Part shown: one piece after another, positions 17,257-25,650 of the stretch
How positions within the stretch are numbered: position 1 is the first letter of the stretch
Layout: the number at the start of each line of letters is the position of its first letter
Assembly: GCA_947243855.1 (NCBI GenBank)
Contig: CAMXIK010000009.1
Coordinates: 51,682 to 115,681 of the forward strand
Origin: an uncultured Lachnospiraceae bacterium
Lineage (GTDB): Bacteria > Bacillota > Clostridia > Lachnospirales > Lachnospiraceae
Reading direction: 5' to 3'
Length of the DNA stretch: 64,000 nucleotides
Made by a program: the position numbers and the translations under genes
Notes under the pieces: generated by a model
Told to the model about the DNA's origin: nothing
The model's database searches: none
What the model saw: the letters and a program-made list of their open reading frames with translations, nothing else

Positions 17257-17912
17257 CCCTTGTAGCGTTTGGTTTGGATATAGTCGTGGTCCGGGCAGAT
17301 ATCATAGAGCTTTTTGCGGATACGGCCCATGATAACCTGTAGGGATTTCTGTCCTTTGTTGATCGGCGCTTTCCATACCGAATCATAAATCTGTTCCGGC
17401 GTATAGATTTCGTTAGGATGTTTTGCAAGAAAATACAAAACATCAAATTCATAAGAAGAAAAATCGACGGAGCGCGTTTCAAAACTAACGCTGCAGGAGG
17501 CAGGGCAGATGGAAAGCGGTCCGTAGATCAGCGTCTTGGGCGGTTCTGCGGCTCTGCCCGAACGGATGCGCGCCTGCACCCGAAGCTCCAGTTCCTTTAA
17601 GCTGTAGGGTTTGCATACATAGTCGTCTCCGCCGATGGACAATCCGCGGATGCGGTTTTCTTCTTCGGTATAGCCGGAGAGGAAAACAATGGGAAGGCCC
17701 GTCTTTGCCCGTATTTTTTCGCATAACGAAAAGCCGTTCATATCAGGTAGATCGACGTCTAAAAGAACGCAGTCAAGGGTATTGGATAGAATGATTTTTT
17801 CGGCTGCTTCCGCTGTGTCCGCACAGACAACCTCATACCCCATCGCACTAAAATATGTCTTATTATCTTCTAATATCATTGGATCGTCATCCACTGTTAA
17901 AATCCTGTACAT
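17229..17912 (-). CDS. OmpR/PhoB-family response regulator
   Basis: A 227-residue regulator starting MYRILTVDDDP. A methionine four codons earlier is possible, but GGAG sits eight bases before the chosen ATG. The receiver domain has D9-D10, phosphoacceptor Asp52 (LLDVDLPDMNG) and a Lys near 102 (CKPYS). The winged-helix domain (about 130-225) includes SSYEFDVLYFLAKHP and YIQTKRYKGYLF. Its 3' end overlaps the surface protein gene tail-to-tail by 28 bp. It is most likely the partner of the kinase at 13188-15176, a noncontiguous arrangement. Confidence 0.9.
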   Translation of the reverse strand: MYRILTVDDDPMILEDNKTYFSAMGYEVVCADTAEAAEKIILSNTLDCVLLDVDLPDMNGFSLCEKIRAKTGLPIVFLSGYTEEENRIRGLSIGGDDYVCKPYSLKELELRVQARIRSGRAAEPPKTLIYGPLSICPASCSVSFETRSVDFSSYEFDVLYFLAKHPNEIYTPEQIYDSVWKAPINKGQKSLQVIMGRIRKKLYDICPDHDYIQTKRYKGYLFIPDRK

Positions 17913-17950
17913 GAAAATCTCCATTTTTACTTAGTCTGCGTTCGCGCGGG

Positions 17951-17976
17951 GAGCAGGGAGAAAATCTTTCCTGCTC
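17951..17976. repeat. Inverted repeat upstream of the OmpR-type regulator
   Basis: GAGCAGG (17951-17957) and CCTGCTC (17970-17976) form a perfect 7-bp dyad with a 12-nt gap, about 40 bp upstream of the regulator start. It could be an operator or a leader hairpin on the minus-strand transcript. Confidence 0.35.
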
Positions 17977-18165
17977 GATTGTTTCATTTAGTATAGCATA
18001 AAAATGTCCTGCTGATAGCCTTTTTCGGACCAAAATAGAACGCGAAAATAAACGTCAGGTAACAATCGCCGTCCGCCGCCCTTTTATGGAGAAAAATATT
18101 GTAGAATAATGCTATTAACGCTGAGATTTTGCGTAAGATGGTTTAGACAGAAAAGAGGAATAAAG

Positions 18166-19515
18166 ATGTTAGGAGGTCCCGTATACATAGCGTTTATCCG
18201 GTTTGCCGTAAGTCTTGCGGGAACGATCCTGCTATTTTCCATTCTCTCCGAATCGCGGTTTGACAAAAAAAAGACAGCGATCAGTTATGGATGCTTCTGC
18301 GTGGCGGTGATTGCGCTTGGCTGTATCTGGTATGTGGCGGATTGGGAGAGCTGCGTGCGGATGGTAGCATTTACAATGTACATGTGTTTTGCCATTTTTG
18401 CAATTTTTATGAGCGGTGATTCCGTTTATTTGGCAATCTATAAATTGGCGTTGGTGTTTTATCTGATGTCGGTTTTTGTGGTTGGCGGGCTGGAAATTTC
18501 CGTAATCTTTTTTAACAGTAACGTATGGGCGGATATCGTTTCCCGCGTTTTCCTGATTTTGATTATTGCTTATTTGCTTTACAAATACGTCAGGGAATCT
18601 GTAAAGGGCTTTGGCGATTATGTGGAAAATGAGGCGGATAAGTTTAGTGTCGCCGCTATGATCGTTTGTATTCTGTTCGGAATCGGATATATCCTGAGTC
18701 CCACGCTTAACAGGGAAGTTACCGCGCAGCGAATTTATCAGGTTTTGACAAATTTTATTTTGACGGGGACATTGCAGCTTTTGGTCTATCGATTTTATTT
18801 GCATGTGGGCAGAGAAAAGGAGTATGAAAGAGAGAACCAACTCATACAGATGAACTACCGGCTTTTGGAACGGCAGATAGAGATTTTAGAGGAGTCTGTT
18901 GAATCCGGCAGACGGCTTCGGCATGATATCAGACATCACAATGCGGTTATGGCGGAGTATGCGCGCAGGGGGCAGACGGACGAACTGCTGCAATACCTGA
19001 AAGAGTATGACAGGGAAACTGGTCAGGGCGTGCCGGAGATGATATGCGCCAATCCGGCAGTCAATAATATCCTGTCAGCATACACTAGGAAGGCGCGGAA
19101 CGAACAGATTGAAGTTACGCTTGATGTGGAATTGGGAAAAGAGCTGCCGATACCGGGGATTGATTTGGTGGCAATTCTTGCGAACGCTTATGAAAACGCA
19201 ATCTATGCTTGTATGGATATGAAAAAACAAACGAAAAAACAGGAATGTTTTATACATTTAAAACTCAAAAGACAGAAGAATAAATTGGTCATTTCGTGCA
19301 GTAACACCTGCAAAAGGGGAACGGCCCTGAAAGATGGAAAGCCCGGAAATGAGTTTACAGGAGGCGTGGGTGTTTCCAGCATCATCAGGACGGCAAAAAA
19401 ATATGACGGGGAATGCGATTTTAAAAATGATGACGGCGTGTTTGTTTTTCGGTTGATTATGAATATGGAGCCGAGAAGAACAGAAGATAAGCAGCACGCG
19501 GCGGAGGAAACATGA
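18166..19515 (+). CDS. AgrC-like membrane sensor kinase (GHKL family)
   Basis: A 449-residue protein from MLGGPVYIAF, with AGAGGAA upstream; an ATG at 18109 would add 19 residues and is less well supported. Six or seven hydrophobic spans fill residues 1-210. Then comes a coiled-coil linker, the H-box with His253 in RLRHDIRHHN, an N-box ILANAYENAIYA and a G-box GGVGVSSI. Such kinases sense peptides or other extracellular ligands and phosphorylate LytTR regulators. The stop overlaps the start of the regulator gene at 19512 by 4 bp, showing translational coupling. No cognate peptide gene (agrB/agrD) is adjacent. Confidence 0.9.
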   Translation: MLGGPVYIAFIRFAVSLAGTILLFSILSESRFDKKKTAISYGCFCVAVIALGCIWYVADWESCVRMVAFTMYMCFAIFAIFMSGDSVYLAIYKLALVFYLMSVFVVGGLEISVIFFNSNVWADIVSRVFLILIIAYLLYKYVRESVKGFGDYVENEADKFSVAAMIVCILFGIGYILSPTLNREVTAQRIYQVLTNFILTGTLQLLVYRFYLHVGREKEYERENQLIQMNYRLLERQIEILEESVESGRRLRHDIRHHNAVMAEYARRGQTDELLQYLKEYDRETGQGVPEMICANPAVNNILSAYTRKARNEQIEVTLDVELGKELPIPGIDLVAILANAYENAIYACMDMKKQTKKQECFIHLKLKRQKNKLVISCSNTCKRGTALKDGKPGNEFTGGVGVSSIIRTAKKYDGECDFKNDDGVFVFRLIMNMEPRRTEDKQHAAEET

Positions 19516-20261
19516 CATATTTAACAGCATTGTGCGATGATGAGAGCGAGGCACTAGATAAGACGGAAAAAATATTAAACGCTTATGAGCGGCAGCACCC
19601 AGAGATAGATTTCATGATTGAGTGTTTTGAAAGTGCGGACGAGCTGCTCTACAGAATCGAGGACAGAAATTATGCGCCGGATTTGATTTTTATGGATATC
19701 TTTATGCCGGGGCCGGGAGGGGTATCGGATTCTACGGGAATGGCGGCGGCAAAAAAGCTGCGGAATATGGGAAGCCGGGCTAAACTGTTTTTTCTTACTT
19801 CTTCCGGAGAATATGCATTGGAGGCTTTTGATGTAAACGCTTCGCAATATCTCTTAAAGCCGGTTACACAGGAGCGGATGTTCAGTGTGCTGGATACGTT
19901 TTTGGAAAATGATGAAGAGGAAAAGAAAAGATACATTCTGCTTAAGGTGGAAGGTAGAATTGTGAAGGTGGCGGTAAACGATATCGTATATTGCGAGGCG
20001 CAGGGGAAAATACAATATATTCATCTTACGGACGGCGGAGCGTATTTACAGCGCATGACGATGACGGAGCTTGGCGAAACACTTTTGGACTATCGGGAGT
20101 TTGTGAGGGTTGGGTCTGCGTTTATCGTCAATCTGGAATACATTGACAGCCTGAACGCGAGGGATATTTGTCTAACAGGCGGAAAAAAGATTTATCTGCC
20201 CAGAGGCGCGTATAAAGGCCTGCGGGAACGATATTTTAATTACTATTGTAAAACGTTTTAA
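19512..20261 (+). CDS. LytTR-family response regulator
   Basis: The protein has 249 residues. The receiver domain has D9-D10, phosphoacceptor Asp62 (LIFMDIFMPG) and a Lys at about 114 (YLLKPV). The LytTR DNA-binding domain occupies about 140-245, with the typical FVRVGSAFIVNLEYI. Its ATG overlaps the stop of the kinase gene (ATGA). It is the effector of the upstream AgrC-like kinase. The receiver domain carries a short extra loop after the phosphorylation site (GPGGVSDSTG), a feature shared by many clostridial members. Targets are not evident; the candidate small RNA directly downstream (20350-20486) is one possibility. Confidence 0.92.
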   Translation: MTYLTALCDDESEALDKTEKILNAYERQHPEIDFMIECFESADELLYRIEDRNYAPDLIFMDIFMPGPGGVSDSTGMAAAKKLRNMGSRAKLFFLTSSGEYALEAFDVNASQYLLKPVTQERMFSVLDTFLENDEEEKKRYILLKVEGRIVKVAVNDIVYCEAQGKIQYIHLTDGGAYLQRMTMTELGETLLDYREFVRVGSAFIVNLEYIDSLNARDICLTGGKKIYLPRGAYKGLRERYFNYYCKTF

Positions 20262-20337
20262 GGAGATTTTGAAATGCAATCCATACCTTAAAAAATGCGT
20301 TTGATACCTTTTGGCACCCAAAAAAATTTTTTTCTGG

Positions 20338-20486
20338 TATGCTGTAACCGTAGCGCTTGTATAGGCAGATGATGCGTGAAGCTGTCTCGGTTGAGTAAGT
20401 TTTAGAAACAGACAGTGGATTCGTTTACAATATATTGCCCTCCCCGGGGACCCCTGACGCCGTTACTATGGCGCCGGGGGTTTTTT
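20338..20486 (+). ncRNA. Candidate small RNA downstream of the LytTR regulator
   Basis: The 335-bp gap between 20262 and 20596 contains no credible gene. It does hold an extended -10 promoter (TGG before TATGCT at 20338-20343) and a strong terminator at 20450-20486, bracketing about 135 nt. The interior has complementary segments CTGTCT and AGACAG around 20382-20425 and a perfect 10-bp palindrome TCCCCGGGGA at 20441-20450. The longest internal frame is 8 codons. I do not recognise the family; a regulatory RNA controlled by, or cotranscribed with, the adjacent two-component system is the simplest reading. Confidence 0.45.
20450..20486 (+). terminator. Intrinsic terminator
   Basis: CCCCTGACGCC (20451-20461) pairs with GGCGCCGGGGG (20470-20480) with two mismatched positions, followed by six T residues (20481-20486). 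It ends the regulator operon or the candidate small RNA. Confidence 0.85.
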
Positions 20487-20539
20487 ATCGCAGGCCCGCA
20501 TAGGGAAGTTTATAGCCCGCTTGCTGGGCGGATTACGTG

Positions 20540-20568
20540 TTGTATGGTTTTTGAGAGTATGTTACAAT
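20540..20568 (+). promoter_or_regulatory. Promoter of the 2-hydroxyacid dehydrogenase gene
   Basis: TTGTAT (20540-20545) and TACAAT (20563-20568) are separated by 17 bp and lie 28 bp upstream of the ATG at 20597. Confidence 0.6.
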
Positions 20569-20596
20569 AAAAAGCGGAAAAGATTGGGAGGTGGCT

Positions 20597-21556
20597 ATGA
20601 AACTGGTGGTTTTAGAGAGAAACAGCGTGGGGACGGACGTTGACGTGAGCTGTTTTGAGCAGTTTGGCGAAGTGGATTATTATCCGAATACGGTGGCGGA
20701 GAATGCGGCGGAACGTGTGAAAGATGCGGATATTGTGATTGCAAACAAAGCGCCCATGAATGAGAGTACGCTGAAAGATGCGCCGAATGTAAAGTTAATC
20801 TGCCTGTTTGCGACGGGGTTTGACAGCGTGGATCTGGCTTATTGCAAAAGCCGCGGAATTAAAGTGGCCAATGTGGTGAACTACAGCACGGCGATGGTGG
20901 TGCAGCACACGCTTCTTCTGGCCTTGGCGTTAGAAGAAAAACTGATTCATTACGATAATTATGTGAAATCCGGCGAATACGGCGCGCAGGACCGATTTTC
21001 CAATTTTGACAGGATTTTTGGAGAGCTTGATGGAAAGACGTGGGGCATTGTCGGCATGGGGAATATTGGCCGCGGCGTAGCGAAGGTGGTGCAGACGTTA
21101 GGCTGTAAGGTTATTTTTTATTCTGCGTCCGGTAAGAGCAGTTGCACGGAGTATGAGCGGGTGGAGTTTGACGAGCTTTTGGCACGGTCGGATGTTTTAT
21201 CCCTGCACTGTCCGCTAAGCGACAGGACGAGAGGCCTGATTAATCAAGAAGCTTTCGCTAAAATGAAAAAAACGGCGATTCTTGTCAATGTGGCGAGAGG
21301 CCCGGTGGTAGATACGCAGGCCCTTTACGATGCGCTGATGCAGGAGCAGATCGCGGCGGCAGGTTTGGATGTATTAGAAAAGGAACCGATCAGTAAGGAC
21401 AATCCGCTTGGCAGTATCAAGGACAGCACGAAGCTGATTATCACGCCTCATATGGCATGGGCAAGCGTAGAGGCAAGAACCCGCTTGGTGGGTGAAGTGA
21501 TGAAAAATATACAGGCTTTTCTGGACGGGGAAGAGAGAAATGTGGTCAATCCATAA
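20597..21556 (+). CDS. D-isomer specific 2-hydroxyacid dehydrogenase, NAD-binding
   Basis: A 319-residue enzyme that interconverts 2-oxo and D-2-hydroxy acids with NAD(P)H. The Rossmann motif GMGNIG is at about 153-158. Catalytic residues are visible: Arg233 (NVARGPVV), Glu263 (EKEP) and His285 (TPHMAW). The ATG at 20597 follows GGGAGG; a GTG two codons earlier is the alternative. The sequence resembles glycerate/hydroxypyruvate-type members more than D-lactate dehydrogenase, but the substrate cannot be fixed by eye. It is 20 bp upstream of the MTA/SAH deaminase gene and probably cotranscribed with it. Confidence 0.9.
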   Translation: MKLVVLERNSVGTDVDVSCFEQFGEVDYYPNTVAENAAERVKDADIVIANKAPMNESTLKDAPNVKLICLFATGFDSVDLAYCKSRGIKVANVVNYSTAMVVQHTLLLALALEEKLIHYDNYVKSGEYGAQDRFSNFDRIFGELDGKTWGIVGMGNIGRGVAKVVQTLGCKVIFYSASGKSSCTEYERVEFDELLARSDVLSLHCPLSDRTRGLINQEAFAKMKKTAILVNVARGPVVDTQALYDALMQEQIAAAGLDVLEKEPISKDNPLGSIKDSTKLIITPHMAWASVEARTRLVGEVMKNIQAFLDGEERNVVNP

Positions 21557-21576
21557 GGAAAGAAAGGAAGTAAAAT

Positions 21577-22878
21577 ATGGGAATTGAGATTAAGGATGCG
21601 CTTGCGGTACTGCCAGAGGGCGCGGAGGATGTGATTCGGGAAACATCCATTTATGTGGAAGAAGACAGGATAACGGGGATTGGTGAAAAGCCGGCCGGTT
21701 TTATTGCGGATAAGGTGATAGACGGCAAAGACAAGCTGGTGATTCCGGGATTCATTAACTGCCATACCCATTCCTATATGTCTTTTATGAGGAATGTGGC
21801 GGACGACCTTTCCTTTATGGACTGGCTTTTTGGCACGATTGATCCGATTGAGCAGCAGATGACCGACGAGGACACCTACTGGGGAGCGAATCTTGCGATC
21901 ATCGAGATGATGAAGAGCGGCACGACCTGCTTTAACGATATGCAGATGAATATCCACCAGACTACCCGTGCGGTTAAGGAATCCGGTATGCGCGCCGTGA
22001 TCTGCCGCGGCCTTGTGGGCAGCGGAAATGACGAGGCGGGACAGTCGCGCCTGCGGCAGGCCTATGAGGAGCGGGATGCGGCGGCAGACTGCGATAGGCT
22101 GACTTTTAGATTAGGCCCCCATGCGCCTTATACCTGCGACGACGCCTTTTTAAAGATCGTGGCGGCGGAAGCCAAAAAAGAAAATATGGGAATCCACATT
22201 CACTTATCTGAAAGTGAGAGCGAAATCAGCCAGATTCAGGAGAAATACGGGTGTACGCCCATTGCGCTTGCGGAGAAATGCGGTATTTTTGATGTGCCGG
22301 CTATCGCGGCGCACTGCGTACAGGTGACGGATGAAGATATTACTATTTTGAAACGGAAGAATGTCAGCGTTGTGACGAATCCGGCCAGTAACATGAAGCT
22401 GGGGAATGGATTTGCGCCCATTGCAAAAATGCTGGAAAAAGGCGTTAACGTATGTCTCGGAACGGACGGCGCAGCCAGCAATAACTGTCTGAACATGTTC
22501 CATGAATTGAGTCTTCTCACCTTAATTCACAAGGGAACGGGCAGGACGCCCCAGTGTATCAGCGCGAAGGAAGGGTTTCGGATTGCGACGATCAATGGCG
22601 CGAAGGCGCTGGGATTGGAAAAGGAGATCGGCTCTATCGAGGTAGGAAAGAAGGCGGATCTGGCAATTCTTGATTTGAATACGCCGTCCCTTACGCCCAG
22701 AAACAATCTGTTGGCGGGGCTGTCCTATTCGGCCAACGGCTCGGAAGTAGATACCGTCATAATCAATGGGCAGATTACGATGGAAGGCCGCAAACTTTTG
22801 ACCATGGACGAGAGTCTGGTTTATGGAAAGATACAGGATATTATCGTGAGAATGGGGCTTGATAAGAAAACTTATTGA
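21577..22878 (+). CDS. mtaD: 5-methylthioadenosine/S-adenosylhomocysteine deaminase (amidohydrolase)
   Basis: A 433-residue TIM-barrel amidohydrolase that deaminates the adenine ring of methylthioadenosine or S-adenosylhomocysteine to the inosine form. Metal and catalytic residues are visible: His63-x-His65 (NCHTHSYM), His209 with Glu212 (IHLSESE), His246 (AAHCVQ) and Asp297 (GTDGAASNN). The GPHAPYTC segment is typical of this group rather than guanine deaminase. AAAGGAAG precedes the ATG. Its neighbours are a 2-hydroxyacid dehydrogenase and, one gene later, S-adenosylhomocysteine hydrolase. That suggests a methyl-cycle salvage role, possibly through S-inosylhomocysteine. Confidence 0.9.
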   Translation: MGIEIKDALAVLPEGAEDVIRETSIYVEEDRITGIGEKPAGFIADKVIDGKDKLVIPGFINCHTHSYMSFMRNVADDLSFMDWLFGTIDPIEQQMTDEDTYWGANLAIIEMMKSGTTCFNDMQMNIHQTTRAVKESGMRAVICRGLVGSGNDEAGQSRLRQAYEERDAAADCDRLTFRLGPHAPYTCDDAFLKIVAAEAKKENMGIHIHLSESESEISQIQEKYGCTPIALAEKCGIFDVPAIAAHCVQVTDEDITILKRKNVSVVTNPASNMKLGNGFAPIAKMLEKGVNVCLGTDGAASNNCLNMFHELSLLTLIHKGTGRTPQCISAKEGFRIATINGAKALGLEKEIGSIEVGKKADLAILDLNTPSLTPRNNLLAGLSYSANGSEVDTVIINGQITMEGRKLLTMDESLVYGKIQDIIVRMGLDKKTY

Positions 22879-22952
22879 TAATTCTGGAATTATAGGAAGT
22901 TTTTTGATATACTAAATAATATATCACACTGTACTAGGGGGAGGGAACGGAA

Positions 22953-24188
22953 ATGCTGGCAACATTGATACCATATTTTGACAAGGATATGAAGGTTTCG
23001 GCCTATGCACTGGCTTCGCAGAGGGAAAACTGTCTCTTGAATCCGCCGATTTTTGGATCGAGCAGTCCCAACGGCTTGGCGGAAATCGAAGGTTTGGAGA
23101 TTGTGCACAATATCGGGATTGATACGCTTTCCCCCGGAACGAATGTGTTGATTCCGGTGACCCATATCGCGGTGTTTTCCGATCTGGAATCCCAGTGCGA
23201 CGAGTTTCGCGGCAGGGTAGTGCTTGTATTTGATGGAGAGGTGGAGAATAACGACGCCTATAGGAACCGTTTTACACAGCTCAAGGAGAGAGGCTACAAG
23301 CTTGCAATGTCTAAGCTTCCAGTGAGCCGATATGAGGAAAACAGGGAATTGCTGCGGTTGATGGATTATGTGATTTTGGATCAGAAAGAAGTCGATCTCT
23401 CTAAGGTAAAGATTTATTTCAAACGCCAATATCCGCAAATTAAGATTTGTGTGGGGAATATTGATACGCAGGAAATTTTCGACCGCTTAAAGGACGACGA
23501 TGATTTTTATGTATTTGAAGGAAAATTTTATCGTATTCCGATTACGAAGGGCGAGACGGAAGTTTCTCCGTTGAAGGTTAATTATCTGGAGCTGATGAAT
23601 ATTGTCAACGATGTGGACTTCGAGCTGACGCAGGCGGCGGATGTCATTGGCCGCGATACCGCTCTTGTGGTGGAGCTTTTAAAGATGGTAAATCACATTG
23701 CCATTAACTCCCAAGTGACGTCCATCCGTCACGCGGCGGCAATTTTAGGCCAGCGCGAGTTGAAGAAGTGGATTAATACCGTAATCACAAAAGAGCTGTG
23801 CGCAGACAGACCCAATGAAGTTGCCAGAACTTCCATGCTCCGCGCGAAATTTATGGAGTGCCTCGCGCCGGTATTCGGCCTTGGAATGAAGTCTGCGGAA
23901 GTATTTTTGATGGGGCTGTTTTCTATTTTGGATATTATCTTGAATATGTCCATGGAGGAGGCGCTTAAAAAAGTCACGGTTTCCAAGGAGATTGAGGACG
24001 CGTTGGTACGCGGGACAGGCGATTTGGCGAATATTTATTCCTTTGTGGTAAGCTATGAGGCGGCCGACTGGCAGGAAATCAGCAGGCAGCTTATCGTGCT
24101 GGGTGTAGATACCGACATGATTTATCAGGCGTATACGGAGACGGTCTGCTGGTATAAGGAGATGTTTTTCGAGACTTCTGTATCATAG
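22953..24188 (+). CDS. HDOD domain protein with degenerate EAL-like N-terminus
   Basis: The 411-residue protein has the YuxH/CdgJ layout. The N-terminal half (about 1-200) follows the fold of EAL phosphodiesterases, but the EAL signature and its metal-binding residues are not visible, so it is probably inactive. The C-terminal half (about 200-405) is an HDOD domain (LLKMVNHIAINSQVTSIRHAAAILGQRELKKW). Such proteins act in cyclic-di-GMP-linked or motility signalling in other bacteria. GGGGGAGGG lies before the ATG. It sits between the deaminase and S-adenosylhomocysteine hydrolase genes with no obvious functional link. Confidence 0.88.
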   Translation: MLATLIPYFDKDMKVSAYALASQRENCLLNPPIFGSSSPNGLAEIEGLEIVHNIGIDTLSPGTNVLIPVTHIAVFSDLESQCDEFRGRVVLVFDGEVENNDAYRNRFTQLKERGYKLAMSKLPVSRYEENRELLRLMDYVILDQKEVDLSKVKIYFKRQYPQIKICVGNIDTQEIFDRLKDDDDFYVFEGKFYRIPITKGETEVSPLKVNYLELMNIVNDVDFELTQAADVIGRDTALVVELLKMVNHIAINSQVTSIRHAAAILGQRELKKWINTVITKELCADRPNEVARTSMLRAKFMECLAPVFGLGMKSAEVFLMGLFSILDIILNMSMEEALKKVTVSKEIEDALVRGTGDLANIYSFVVSYEAADWQEISRQLIVLGVDTDMIYQAYTETVCWYKEMFFETSVS

Positions 24189-24205
24189 TCTCGTAACATA
24201 AAATC

Positions 24206-24233
24206 AGTGATGATAGGACAGACGACCATCACT
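24206..24233. repeat. Inverted repeat between the HDOD and ahcY genes
   Basis: AGTGATG (24206-24212) and CATCACT (24227-24233) form a 7-bp hairpin with a 14-nt loop. It is followed by an A-rich rather than T-rich run. It may be a weak terminator or a leader element of ahcY. No known SAM/SAH riboswitch core was recognised here. Confidence 0.3.
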
Positions 24234-24277
24234 ATAATAAAAATTCGGCTGATTAAAAAGTTTAGGAGGACACTATC

Positions 24278-25525
24278 ATGAGTAGCGAAATCAGAGACGT
24301 TAATCTTGCCGAATCCGGTGAGAGAAAAATCGAGTGGGTGAAGAGAAACTGTGACCTGCTCCGCACATTGGAAAAGGAGTTCACGGAGTCGAAGCCCTTT
24401 GCGGGTAAGAAGGTGGCGCTGTCCGTGCACTTGGAGGCAAAGACCGCATACCTTTGTTTGGTATTGGCGGCAGGCGGCGCCGAAATGTATGTGACGGGAT
24501 CAAATCCCCTTTCCACACAGGACGATGTGGCGGCGGCGCTTGTGAAAGCCGGACTTGAGGTACATGCTTGGTATGATGCGACCCCGGAGGAGTATGAGAC
24601 CCACATTCGTCATGTGCTTGAGGCTGGGCCGAATATCATTATTGACGACGGCGGCGATCTGGTAACTATGGTGCACACACAGATGCAGCATTTGATTCCG
24701 AATATCATCGGAGGATGCGAGGAGACCACTACGGGAATTATCCGCTTGGAAGCTATGAATAAGGCGGGAGAATTGAAATTTCCGATGGTGCGTGTCAACA
24801 ATGCGGCATGTAAGCACTTCTTTGATAACAGATACGGTACAGGTCAGTCCGTTTGGGACGGCATTAACAGAACGACGAATTTGATCGTGGCGGGTAAGAT
24901 TGTAGTCGTGGCGGGCTATGGCTGGTGCGGTAAAGGTACGGCCATGAGAGCGAAAGGTCTTGGCGCGCGGGTTATCGTTACAGAGATCGATCCGATCAAG
25001 GCGATTGAGGCCGTTATGGATGGATTTGACGTTATGCCGATGAAGGAGGCCGCTAAGGTGGGCGACTTCTTTGTTACCGTAACGGGCTGCGACGGCGTAA
25101 TTGATAAGGAAGATTTCGCGGAGATGAAAGAGGGCGCGATCCTTTGTAACGCAGGCCACTTTGACTGTGAGATCGACATGGCGTGGTTGAAAGCAAACGC
25201 GGTGGAGACCAGAGAACAGAGAAAGAATATTATGGGTTACAAGCTGCCTACGGGCCAGTGGATTTTCGTGCTGGCAGAAGGCCGTCTGGTGAACCTTGCG
25301 GCAGGCGACGGACACCCAGCGGAGATCATGGATATGAGCTTTGCAATTCAGGCGCTTTCCGCAAAGTATCTGGTGGAGCACGGCAAGGAGCTGAACGAGA
25401 AGCTGATCGACGTGCCGGAGGAAGTGGATAAGGACGTAGCTAAGAGAAAGCTTGCGTTCCTTGGCAAGGAGATCGACGTGTTGACGCCGGAGCAGGAGAA
25501 GTATTTGAACAGCTATGCGCTGTAA
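24278..25525 (+). CDS. ahcY: S-adenosylhomocysteine hydrolase, short form
   Basis: A 415-residue NAD-dependent enzyme that splits S-adenosylhomocysteine (or the inosine analogue) to homocysteine and the nucleoside. Substrate-binding and catalytic regions are present: SVHLEAKTAYL, DDGGDL, CEETTTG, VNNAACKHFFDNRYGTGQS, the NAD motif GYGWCGKG, CNAGHFD and GDGHPAEIMD. The length fits the short archaeal/Thermotoga-like class lacking the roughly 40-residue insertion of many bacterial enzymes. TTTAGGAGG lies upstream. With mtaD nearby, the pair could run the deamination-first route known from Methanocaldococcus, in which SAH is first converted to S-inosylhomocysteine. This is inference. Confidence 0.95.
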   Translation: MSSEIRDVNLAESGERKIEWVKRNCDLLRTLEKEFTESKPFAGKKVALSVHLEAKTAYLCLVLAAGGAEMYVTGSNPLSTQDDVAAALVKAGLEVHAWYDATPEEYETHIRHVLEAGPNIIIDDGGDLVTMVHTQMQHLIPNIIGGCEETTTGIIRLEAMNKAGELKFPMVRVNNAACKHFFDNRYGTGQSVWDGINRTTNLIVAGKIVVVAGYGWCGKGTAMRAKGLGARVIVTEIDPIKAIEAVMDGFDVMPMKEAAKVGDFFVTVTGCDGVIDKEDFAEMKEGAILCNAGHFDCEIDMAWLKANAVETREQRKNIMGYKLPTGQWIFVLAEGRLVNLAAGDGHPAEIMDMSFAIQALSAKYLVEHGKELNEKLIDVPEEVDKDVAKRKLAFLGKEIDVLTPEQEKYLNSYAL

Positions 25526-25552
25526 TGTGAAAGAGAAATAGAAGCAGGAAAT

Positions 25553-25587
25553 GTCCGCACCCTGGAAACGGGGTGCGGACGTTCTTA
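25553..25587 (+). terminator. Intrinsic terminator after ahcY
   Basis: GTCCGCACCC (25553-25562) pairs perfectly with GGGTGCGGAC (25571-25580), loop 8 nt, followed by GTTCTTAT. The stem is strong and the T-tract imperfect. Confidence 0.8.
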
Positions 25588-25650
25588 TACGCAAAATAGT
25601 GGTTTTGGTGATTGCGGGAATGGGTAGAATCATGTAAGAGGAAGGAGCGG

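Noticed and set aside
24189..24277. A possible SAH or SAM riboswitch upstream of ahcY
   Set aside because: Only one simple 7-bp hairpin is present; no multi-helix junction or recognisable conserved core.
24500..25633. A 377-codon minus-strand frame opposite ahcY
   Set aside because: It is the complement of the well-supported ahcY gene, has no ribosome site and shows no domain.
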